64,000 nucleotides of DNA, taken from BOG-931 sp963761525 (GTDB lineage Bacteria; Pseudomonadota; Alphaproteobacteria; Rhizobiales; Xanthobacteraceae). Where the stretch lies: assembly GCA_963761525.1 (NCBI GenBank), contig CAVXHG010000010.1, positions 1-64,000 on the forward strand, written 5' to 3'. Numbering within the stretch: position 1 is the first letter of the stretch; the number at the start of each line of letters is the position of its first letter. Position numbers and translations under genes: made by a program. Under the pieces are notes generated by a model. It had not been told where the DNA came from, ran no database searches, and was given only the letters and a program-made list of their open reading frames with translations. Shown here in pieces: positions 10,268 to 17,153 of this stretch.

Positions 10268-11945
10268 ATGCTGGCGGGCCGTTGGGACGGGGAAAACTTG
10301 CCAGAACGGGTACGCAGCCTCGCGTTGCCGCAGGTGTCGCGTCGGCCGGTTGTCGGCTCTGGCGCCGGTCCGCGCGCGCGCCATTTCCACGTCGATCCCG
10401 AACTGCGCCATCGCGGCGAAACTGTTGCTCTGCAAACCTCCGCGCGCGCGGCGTCGAATTCCGGCGTGCTGCAATCCGAGCTTGATCGCCGGCTGGCCCC
10501 GCAACAGAAAAGCGCATTACCCGAACTGATTCAGAAAAATCTGCTGCCGATCTCGGCGATGGTGCTTGTGGTCGGCGTGCTCGGCTTGGGGCATTACGGT
10601 CTAGAGCAACTGCGCGCGTCGGGTTTGTTTGCTGGCCAATCGACCTACTCGACCGCCGGCAATGCGGACGCCGACACCGTACAAGACGGATCCGATGGGC
10701 GCGGCGGTCCCGAAGCGTTCGCAGTCGCGCTACGACATAATGGCGAATTCGCTAGCCGGCAGTCCGGCCGGCTGCACTCGCCAGCGGCGGCGAACCTGCG
10801 TGCAAGCCGTATCGCAAGAAGGGACTTCAGCTTCTTCCAGCCGCGAGACCCGAGACGCCGTGCGAGCCGCGACCGCCTGTGCAAACTACCGCTCAGGCGC
10901 GCCGCTCCTGCCCCAACGCCGCAACCGCACAGCAGCCGGCAGCGCACGCTCGGCCATCAACACCGCTCCGAAACAGCGCCGACCCGCGTATGCCGCGCCG
11001 ATCGCCGAACCCCAGACTGCGCCAGTCCCGCCCCGCAAGATCCGAATCGCGCGTTCCCGCTGCCGCGACCACAGCCGATAAGACCACCCTTGCTCGATCT
11101 TCGCGACCGCGCCGTTGCCCACAACTGAGGCTCGAACGGCGATCACCGACTTCGCCACCGCGACGCGTTCCCTTCAATTTCCGCGGCCGCGCGTCCGCTG
11201 GGAATCCTAGATTTCAGCGACGATCATGTGCTCCTCCACATTCCGGCTGGCTTCGATCCAAGGCGGCCCGCGGTGATGGTGGTGTTCTTCCACGGCCACG
11301 GCGCGACGCTGGCGCGCGACGTGCGCGACCGCCAGAAACTTCCTGAACAGATTTCCGCCGCCGGTGCCAACGCCGTGCTGGTCGCGCCGCAATTTGCCTA
11401 TGACGCCGCCGATTCCAGCTCCGGAAAGTTCTGGGAAGAGGACGGCTTCAAGCGCTTCCTCAACGAAGCCGCGCAAAAACTCTCCGGCGATGTACGGCGA
11501 CCCTCACAGCGCATTCACTTTTGCCAATATGCCGATCGTGCTGGTGTCTTATAGCGGCGGCTACGGGCCAGCGTTGTCGGTGCTGGCGCGCGGCGGCGCC
11601 AATGCGCGGATCCAAGGCATCGTGATGCTCGACTCGCTCTACTCCGGCGTCGATCAATTCGCCGATTGGATCGCCGATCACCGCTCGACCTTCTTTATAA
11701 GCAGCTATACCGCGGGGACGGCGCGACACAATGCCGAGCTCGAACGGGCGCTCGAGGAACGTTCGGTACCGTACGGGTCCGAGCTGCGGACGAGCCATCT
11801 TCAAGGGATGGTATCGTTCCTGTCCGTAGACTCGCGACACCGCGATTACGTCACCCATGCATGGGCCGATTTCCCGATTACCGACGTCCTGACGCGGATG
11901 GACGATCTGCCCAAGGTCGAAAGCAACACCGCTCGGCGCGACTAG
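10268..11945 (+). pseudogene. Membrane-anchored alpha/beta-hydrolase-like protein, frameshifted
   Basis: The C-terminal half (11206-11945) reads as an alpha/beta-hydrolase-like domain. It has a strand and oxyanion loop, PAVMVVFFHGHGATLARDV, then ANAVLVAPQFAYD, and a nucleophile-elbow-like VLVSYSGGYGPALSVLARGG after one shift near 11490. The N-terminal half has one clear membrane segment (LLPISAMVLVVGVLGLGHYG, near 10550-10610). A proline/alanine/arginine-rich stretch follows, in which the frame changes at least three times. The likely layout is a cytoplasmic head, one helix, a low-complexity linker and an exported hydrolase domain. The start and linker are uncertain. Stop TAG is at 11943-11945. 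Confidence 0.45.
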
Positions 11946-12087
11946 CGTTTCACCCAGCGCGGCGGCGTCGCGCGCTGGCCAAAATATTCGTAGACGTTAC
12001 TACACCGGCAACGGCGTGTTTATGGTCTCAGTCAAGATCATCAGCCGGCGCAGCCAGTTCCGGCCGGGTATAGTGTAGAAAATCGCT

Positions 12088-12128
12088 GCAATTTTAAGCA
12101 TTTACCCTTGGCAATTTTAGACAATTAC
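12088..12128. repeat. Two AT-rich direct repeats, 23-bp period
   Basis: An 18-bp AT-rich unit (GCAATTTTA...TTAC) occurs at 12088-12105 and again at 12111-12128, with 15 of 18 bases alike. It lies 35 bp before a small gene and may be an operator or upstream promoter element. Confidence 0.35.
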
Positions 12129-12162
12129 GCCCACAGTCCCCTGGCTTTTGGTCGGGGAACTC

Positions 12163-12453
12163 ATGAACGATTTCTGGAATAACTGGATAGAAGCAGTGCG
12201 CTTCACCTGCGAGGCGCAGGGCGTAATGTCCGCGCGCCTGGTGCTTTTCGCATCGGGCTCGCCCGACGCGCTCGACGAAGCCGCAGCGATGGTGAGCGAG
12301 AAGTTTTCGGCGTTCGCCAAGGCCGGCATGGCCGCAGAGCAGGCCCTGGGAGAAGGGCTCGGCTTCTTCGCTGCCGCCGAACGCGCGTTCTCGCCGCTCA
12401 GGGATTGCGTGCACGCCAACAGCAACAGACTGCTGGGCGCTTCCGCACACTGA
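12163..12453 (+). CDS. Small helical protein, possibly phasin-like
   Basis: A 96-residue protein that looks wholly alpha-helical and amphipathic, with no signal peptide and no membrane segment. It begins MNDFWNNWIEAVRFTCEAQG and contains EQALGEGLGFFAAAERAFSP. Short proteins of this type are common in Bradyrhizobium relatives, and some look like phasins (polyhydroxyalkanoate granule proteins), but no firm motif shows this. The start at 12163 follows GGGG; an in-frame ATG at 12148 is possible. AT-rich direct repeats precede it and an 18-bp tandem repeat follows it. Confidence 0.55.
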   Translation: MNDFWNNWIEAVRFTCEAQGVMSARLVLFASGSPDALDEAAAMVSEKFSAFAKAGMAAEQALGEGLGFFAAAERAFSPLRDCVHANSNRLLGASAH

Positions 12454-12472
12454 ACGAGCCATTTCGGCTTTT

Positions 12473-12544
12473 TCCTTGTGATCCGGGGCTTTCTTGTGAT
12501 CCAGCGCTTTCTTGTGATTCATGGCTTCCTTGTGATCTAGCGCG
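12473..12544. repeat. Tandem repeat, four units of 18 bp
   Basis: Four head-to-tail 18-bp units share the core CTTGTGAT at 12475, 12493, 12511 and 12529. Each unit carries a TGATCC-like hexamer (TGATCC, TGATCC, TGATTC, TGATCT). The last of these is at the right distance from CGTAGC to be the -35 box of the promoter called at 12533-12560. The array may therefore be a duplicated -35 region. Confidence 0.8.
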
Positions 12545-12560
12545 GCGCGCCGGCCGTAGC
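12533..12560 (+). promoter_or_regulatory. RpoE (ECF11)-type promoter for the DUF2177 gene
   Basis: TGATCT, a 16-bp spacer, then CGTAGC. This is the same spacing and -10 core as the two divergent sites between rpoE and the FAD oxidoreductase gene. It resembles the TGATCC-N18-TA form known for RpoE of the RpoE-ChrR pair. It ends 38 bp before the DUF2177 start. Confidence 0.6.
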
Positions 12561-12598
12561 TGGTGCTACCGGACTGCCTTTGATCGGGAAAAAGCGCG

Positions 12599-13000
12599 AT
12601 GACCTACATTATTGCCTACGTCGTCGTTCTTGTAGTGTTTGGCGCCATCGATGCGGCTTGGCTCAGCGTCATGGGCCCCCTCGTCTACCGGCCGGCGCTC
12701 GGTGATATTCTCGTGGAGAACTTGCGCGTCTTCCCGGCCATCGCTTTTTACGCGATGTTCCCGATTGGTGTCGTTGTATTTGCGGTATTGCCCTCGCTGC
12801 GGGAGCAATCGCCGATGAATGGCGCTTCGCTGGCTGCGCTGTTCGGCGCGCTGGCGTATGCAACTTACGATCTGACCAACTACGCCACACTGCGTAACTG
12901 GAACCTGCAGATCACTATATACGATGTAGTCTATGGCGCGTTTGCTTCCGGCGTCGCCGCCACCGCCGCTTATTTTGCGGTGCGCGCCATCGTGCGTTGA
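12599..13000 (+). CDS. DUF2177 membrane protein
   Basis: A 133-residue membrane protein with four hydrophobic helices, matching DUF2177: AIDAAWLSVMGPLVYRPALG near the N-terminus and YATYDLTNYATLRNWNLQIT before the last helix. The function of the family is unknown. It is often found beside cyclopropane-synthase-type genes, as here. It converges on the methyltransferase gene with 4 bp between stops. An RpoE-type promoter sequence precedes it, so I infer membership of the RpoE-ChrR regulon. Confidence 0.85.
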   Translation: MTYIIAYVVVLVVFGAIDAAWLSVMGPLVYRPALGDILVENLRVFPAIAFYAMFPIGVVVFAVLPSLREQSPMNGASLAALFGALAYATYDLTNYATLRNWNLQITIYDVVYGAFASGVAATAAYFAVRAIVR

Positions 13001-13004
13001 GGCG

Positions 13005-14036
13005 TCAGCGTACCGGCTTCAGACGATAGTGGCTAACGCCCCATTCCTCGCCATTAGCGTGGCCGAATAATCCGGCCGTCGCCAGGAAGAACAGCCGCCA
13101 GCGCCGCTGCCACAGACGCGCGTCGCGGCCATAGACGCGCTTGAGGATATCGAACACAGCCTCACTGTTGCGATCGAAATTGGCGAGCCAATCCTGCGCG
13201 GTGCGCTGGTAATGTCTGCCGTTCCACCACCATTCGGCATCGACCGAGAAACAATCAGGAAACTGCCGGATCAAGTTGCAACTCGGCATAATACCGCCGG
13301 TGAAATAATGCTGCGCGATCCAGTCCTCCTTGTCGTCCACCTCAAAACGGTACGAGGCATGGCGATTGGCAAACACGTGCATGAACATACGACCGTCGGC
13401 TTCCAGGCAATCGCGCATTCGCCGCAGCAGCGGCTGCCAGTTGGCCATGTGCTCGAACATTTCAACCGACACCACGCGGTCGAACCGCCCGGCGGGCTGA
13501 AATTCATTCATGTCCGCAGTAACGACCGAAAGATTGGCAAGCCCTTCGGCTTTCGCCTTCGCTGCGATGAATTCGCGCTGAGAATTCGAATTCGACACCG
13601 ACGGTGATCTGCGCCGCTGGAAAATGCCGCGCCATCCAAAGCGACAGCGAACCCCAGCCGCAGCCGAGCTCAAGAATGCGCTGGCCGTCAGCCAGGCCCG
13701 CGTGCTCGGCAGTGACTTGCAGCGCGCGCACTTCCGCGGCGGCGAGCGTCTTGATGCCGTCCTCATAGAGGCATGACGAGTATTTGCGCTGCGGCCCCAG
13801 CACCAGATCGAAGAAATCTGCTGGAATTTCGTAGTGCTGCGCATTGGCTTCCGCGGTGTTGATTGCCACCGGGTACGGCGCCATGGCGCTTGCGAAGGTG
13901 CGGTCGGCATCCTGCGGCGTGCGCGACAGATGCCCGCCGTGTCCGTCCGACCAGAAGACTTGATCGCCGCGCGCGTCACCACGTCGGGCAGCGGCAAACT
14001 CTCGCCGAAACCGGTCATCGTCTGCACGAAGCTCAT
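13005..14036 (-). pseudogene. Cyclopropane-synthase-type methyltransferase, two frameshifts
   Basis: A class I SAM-dependent methyltransferase of the CFA synthase family, acting on unsaturated chains of membrane phospholipids. The ATG at 14034-14036 follows GGGAG and gives MSFVQTMTGFGESLPLPDVV. After a shift near 13955 the frame holds AEANAQHYEIPADFFDLVLG and the SAM site RILELGCGWGSLSLWMA. After a second shift near 13598 it continues NSQREFIAAKAKAEGLANLS, FDRVVSVEMFEHMANW and HYFTGGIMPSCNLI to the stop. The second shift is repaired by removing one G. The shorter N-terminus sets it apart from the full-length Cfa at 19287. It is the last gene of the rpoE-chrR operon. Confidence 0.75.
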
Positions 14037-14050
14037 GATCTGCTCCCTTC

Positions 14051-14099
14051 GAGCATGATCCGAAAAGGTGGCCGCCGATTTTCCGAAAACATCATGCTC
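14051..14099. repeat. Rhizobial 49-bp palindromic repeat
   Basis: The element opens GAGCATGAT and closes ATCATGCTC, with inner arms CCGAAAA and TTTTCCG, so it folds into a long interrupted hairpin. This matches a dispersed palindrome that I know to be abundant between genes in Bradyrhizobium and relatives. It sits between the stop of the DUF1295 gene and the start of the methyltransferase gene and could modulate mRNA ends inside the operon. Confidence 0.75.
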
Positions 14100-14103
14100 C
14101 AAC

Positions 14104-14919
14104 TCAATTGGCCCGCGGCGGGACGGGAAAAAACGCGCTGGTGCGCGCCTGATAGGCGCGGAACGCATCACGGCGGCGCTCCAGCATGTGCTCCTCGAGC
14201 GGTGGGATGCCGGAGACGTAAACCAGCAGCCAATACATGCAGATGGGCCCGAGTAGCGAGGCGAAGCCCCATGGATAGACGCCGCTCAAATCGATCGCGA
14301 GCAGCGGATAAGCGAGCCAGCCTAGCCACTCGAAAAAGTAATTCGGATGCCGCGACCAGCCCCAGAGGCCGGCGTCGCAAACCTTGCCGGAATTGGCGGG
14401 GGCGGCGCGAAAGCGGCGCAACTGCGCATCCGCCAGGCCTTCGCCCGCGATAGCAACGATCAACACCAGGACGCCAAGGGCGTCCTGCATGCGCAAACCC
14501 GGCAATGGATTCCAGGCGGCGAGCACCATCGACAGCGCAAGCGGGATGGAAACGAGCGCCTGTTTTTCCGCCAGAAAAAACATTTGCCGCGAGGCATCGG
14601 CGCCCCAGCCAGCGACCATCTTGCCGTAGCGCGGATCGTCCTTGATGCCGGCAGTGCGCTGCGCGATGTGAACGCCAAGTCGCACCGCCCAGATCACGAT
14701 CAGCGCCGCGACCAGCATCTGCCGTGCATTGATGCCGCCGGACCACAGCGAGGGTGCGAGCGCCCCAGCGCAACCGACCGCGCCGAGACCGAAGGTCCAG
14801 GTGGTATCGATCCAGCCGGAGTTTCTGGTGTTGCGCCAGGCGAGCCACGCGCCGCTCATGACGACCGCAAGCGCCACACTGACCACGATCACGATCATGA
14901 AAAACGTGAGCGCGGTCAC
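14104..14919 (-). CDS. DUF1295 membrane protein (steroid 5-alpha-reductase-like)
   Basis: A 271-residue polytopic protein of the DUF1295 family, related to the 3-oxo-5-alpha-steroid 4-dehydrogenase and isoprenylcysteine methyltransferase membrane fold. The signature is GLWGWSRHPNYFFEWLGWLA near residues 185-205, with SGWIDTTWTFGLG near the start and a final EEHMLERRRDAFRAYQART. The start is a GTG at 14917-14919 that overlaps the stop of the hydrolase gene by 4 bp, so the two are translationally coupled. A role in reducing or modifying a lipid is inferred from its place beside two lipid methyltransferases and an FAD oxidoreductase. Confidence 0.8.
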   Translation of the reverse strand: MTALTFFMIVIVVSVALAVVMSGAWLAWRNTRNSGWIDTTWTFGLGAVGCAGALAPSLWSGGINARQMLVAALIVIWAVRLGVHIAQRTAGIKDDPRYGKMVAGWGADASRQMFFLAEKQALVSIPLALSMVLAAWNPLPGLRMQDALGVLVLIVAIAGEGLADAQLRRFRAAPANSGKVCDAGLWGWSRHPNYFFEWLGWLAYPLLAIDLSGVYPWGFASLLGPICMYWLLVYVSGIPPLEEHMLERRRDAFRAYQARTSAFFPVPPRAN

Positions 14920-15725
14920 GACACCGCCCGCAGATCGACGCGAGGGGCCGCAAGCACGCGCTCAATGAAGGCGTCGGTGTCGCGCAATACCGGTGCAACC
15001 CAGTGCAGTAACGGCGCCAGCGCCGCGGCAATGGCGAAGTGGCCGATCCGCGGATAGATCTGAACGGTGGCGTCGTTGCCGGCGCCACGAAGGCGTTCCG
15101 CAAAGCGCGTTGAGTTTCCCGGGTCGACGATATTGTCCTTACCGCCCGTCAACAGCAGCGAAGCCGGCGCGCCCGGCCCGACATGGGTGATCGGCTGCGT
15201 CTCGGGACGATTGCCGCCAAAAATCGTCTTGTAGACACCGTCGCGCAGCGGCAGGAAGTCGTACGGTCCGGCAATACCGATCAACCCGGCAATATCGCGG
15301 GACGGCAGCATCCCGACTTTTTGCAGCCAGCGCCCGTCGACCGACAGCATGGCCGCAATATGCGCACCGGCCGAGTGACCCATCAGAAATATCTTCTCGG
15401 GATCGCCGCCGAACCGCGACGCATTATCCTTGACCCAGCGGACGGCGCGCGCGCCGTCTTCGAGGAAGTCCGGATACTTCGCCTCGGGATAAACTCGATA
15501 GTCTGGCAACACCGCAACATAACCGCGCCGCGCCAATGCCCTTGCGGCGTAACGGTAGATTTTCTTGCGCCCGCTTCGCCAACCGCCACCGTAAAAGAAG
15601 ACAACGATTGGCGCAGCGCTGGCGGATTTCGGTCGGCAGATATCAAGCCCGTGCCGAGCGCCACGCGCATAGGGGAAGTCCGGCGTCAGTTCGGTACGGT
15701 AAGGCCAACGCCGGACGCTATTCAT
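14916..15725 (-). CDS. Alpha/beta hydrolase (esterase/lipase type)
   Basis: A 269-residue hydrolase of the acetyl-esterase/HSL-like type. It has an oxyanion loop VVFFYGGGWRSG near residue 40, the nucleophile elbow LMGHSAGAHIAAML with Ser near residue 111, and a C-terminal HFAIAAAL histidine. The TGGKDNIVDP loop probably supplies the acid. I chose the ATG at 15723-15725, 12 bp after the chrR stop. No signal peptide is visible. It is the third gene of the rpoE-chrR operon. A role in releasing or trimming acyl chains is possible but not shown. Confidence 0.8.
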   Translation of the reverse strand: MNSVRRWPYRTELTPDFPYARGARHGLDICRPKSASAAPIVVFFYGGGWRSGRKKIYRYAARALARRGYVAVLPDYRVYPEAKYPDFLEDGARAVRWVKDNASRFGGDPEKIFLMGHSAGAHIAAMLSVDGRWLQKVGMLPSRDIAGLIGIAGPYDFLPLRDGVYKTIFGGNRPETQPITHVGPGAPASLLLTGGKDNIVDPGNSTRFAERLRGAGNDATVQIYPRIGHFAIAAALAPLLHWVAPVLRDTDAFIERVLAAPRVDLRAVS

Positions 15726-15736
15726 GGCAAGCGCGA

Positions 15737-16375
15737 TCAGATGCGTATGAGCGGCTGCAGCAGTCGGCCGAAGAAGCCCTGCAGCTCGATATGGCCTTGC
15801 AGCGCCACCAGGCAAACGCAGCCGAACTCGTTGTCCACCGCAGGATCGTGCTCGACAGTCTCGTCGGCCTCGTCGAAATCTCCGGCACCATAGCGGCCGA
15901 GATGATGACTGAAAGCGCCTTCGAATACGCAGGTCCATTCGGTGCCGGTATGGCGGTGCCGTGGCAATTTCACTCCCGGCTTGGCCTTAAGCATGAAGAC
16001 GCGCACGCCGTCGTCCGACGCCACATCAACAGCGCGCCATTGCACGCCGCGCCCGATCCAGCGCCACGGCCCCAAAGCATACCGCGACAACGGTTCCGGA
16101 AATTCGTAAGCGGAATTTGTATCGGCGGGTACCGGCTGAACCACGTCGAGCGGGCCAAGCGCGGCCATCGCGCGCTGTAACGCTCCAGACGACATCGCCA
16201 CGGGCTCGGCGTCTTCCAGCATCGCGCCACCAACCTGCTCGAACCCATGGACGGCATCGCGGCACTGCGCGCAAAGCGACAAGTGTGTCGCCACCACCAG
16301 TCCCCGTGCTTGATCCAGTGCGCCTGAAGCATAGGCCGCCAGCGTAGCGTCGCTTGGATGATGATTGATGGTCAT
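15737..16375 (-). CDS. chrR: ChrR-type zinc anti-sigma factor
   Basis: A 212-residue anti-sigma factor of the ChrR family, which holds RpoE inactive until singlet oxygen or certain peroxides appear. The N-terminal zinc site is visible as His6, His31, Cys35 and Cys38 (HLSLCAQC), the same residue numbers as I recall for Rhodobacter sphaeroides ChrR. The C-terminal cupin domain has His140-X-His142, Glu146 and His176, the second metal site needed for the singlet-oxygen response. Its ATG overlaps the rpoE stop (ATGA), so both are made together. The complete set of ligands argues for a working sensor. Confidence 0.92.
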   Translation of the reverse strand: MTINHHPSDATLAAYASGALDQARGLVVATHLSLCAQCRDAVHGFEQVGGAMLEDAEPVAMSSGALQRAMAALGPLDVVQPVPADTNSAYEFPEPLSRYALGPWRWIGRGVQWRAVDVASDDGVRVFMLKAKPGVKLPRHRHTGTEWTCVFEGAFSHHLGRYGAGDFDEADETVEHDPAVDNEFGCVCLVALQGHIELQGFFGRLLQPLIRI

Positions 16376-16935
16376 TGCAGGTCACCTAGCAGATTGCGGA
16401 GCCGCGTCATGGCGAGGCGGACGCGCGACTTGACCGTTCCTAGCGGCAGGTTGAGCAGAGCGGCGATATCGCCATGGGGGCGGCCTTCGAAAAACGAAAG
16501 TTGAACCACGCGGATTTGTTCCTGCGACAGCTGACTGAGCGCCGCGCGTACCCGCTCGTCGCGCTCGGAAGTATTGAGCACGTCATCCGGCCTCTCCGGC
16601 GCCTCGGACCCGGCCATTTCGAGCGGTGCGTATTGCGAGGCACGTTTATCGCCGCGCAGCCGATCGATGCGGAGATTGCGCGCAATGGTGAATATCCAGG
16701 CCGCGGCGCTGGCGCGCTCCGGGGTGAAATAAGTAGCCTTTCGCCACACCGTCAGCAGGGCTTCTTGCGCCACGTCTTCCGCGGCGTCAGCCGCCGCGCC
16801 CGAGCGCATCAGCATCGCCTTGATACGCGGCGCAAAGAGCTCAAACAGCGATGCAAAAGCTGCCCGGTCTTGCCGTAGCGCGATCGCCTTGATCCATTCG
16901 GCGGCATCGCTCGCCGCGCAGCGTTTATCCGGCAT
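16372..16935 (-). CDS. rpoE: ECF sigma factor RpoE, partner of ChrR
   Basis: A 187-residue ECF sigma factor. Region 2 reads RIKAMLMRSGAAADAAEDVA and QEALLTVWRKA, then AAAWIFTIARNLRIDRLR. Region 4 reads ALSQLSQEQIRVVQLSFFEG followed by the helix-turn-helix LNLPLGTVKSRVRLAMTRLR. The pairing with a cupin-containing ChrR places it in the ECF11 group, known for singlet-oxygen defence. I chose the ATG at 16933-16935 (MPDKRCAASDAAEW); upstream in-frame sequence has no sigma similarity and contains the promoter. An RpoE-type site lies 83 bp upstream, so the gene is probably autoregulated. Confidence 0.93.
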   Translation of the reverse strand: MPDKRCAASDAAEWIKAIALRQDRAAFASLFELFAPRIKAMLMRSGAAADAAEDVAQEALLTVWRKATYFTPERASAAAWIFTIARNLRIDRLRGDKRASQYAPLEMAGSEAPERPDDVLNTSERDERVRAALSQLSQEQIRVVQLSFFEGRPHGDIAALLNLPLGTVKSRVRLAMTRLRNLLGDLQ

Positions 16936-17017
16936 GGCTACCCCAAGCCGGCCAAATCTCGAAAATGGCCAGTGAAATTGCAGTCCTATGGCTGCGGCTT
17001 CGACTTGCATACCCGAG

Positions 17018-17045
17018 GATACGGCCGGCGCTCCCCTTTGGATCA
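17018..17045 (-). promoter_or_regulatory. RpoE-type promoter of the rpoE-chrR operon
   Basis: On the minus strand this reads TGATCC, 16 bp, CGTATC. It is the autoregulatory position expected for an ECF11 sigma factor and fits the TGATCC-N18-TA pattern known for RpoE. The matching site for the opposite operon is 32 bp away. Confidence 0.75.
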
Positions 17046-17077
17046 GCCGCCGCGCCGCGAATTTCAGGTTCCTTCGA

Positions 17078-17105
17078 TGATCCAAGGGCCGCCACCGCTC
17101 GTAGC
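17078..17105 (+). promoter_or_regulatory. RpoE-type promoter of the FAD oxidoreductase-cfa operon
   Basis: TGATCC, 16 bp, CGTAGC, ending 48 bp before the ATG at 17154. The spacing and both cores agree with the divergent site at 17018-17045, and even the first spacer bases (AAGGG / AAAGGGG) are alike. Confidence 0.75.
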
Positions 17106-17153
17106 TGCCATGAACAAAAGGAATAGCCGGCCAATCCGGCGCGAGGGCGAGCC

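Noticed and set aside
10242..10517. Minus-strand open frame at the start of the hydrolase-like gene
   Set aside because: Arg/Ala-rich composition and no motif. The plus strand has a better membrane segment and links to the hydrolase domain.
16954..16974. Small inverted repeat GGCCA-N11-TGGCC in the rpoE leader
   Set aside because: Five-base arms are too short to call an operator in GC-rich DNA.
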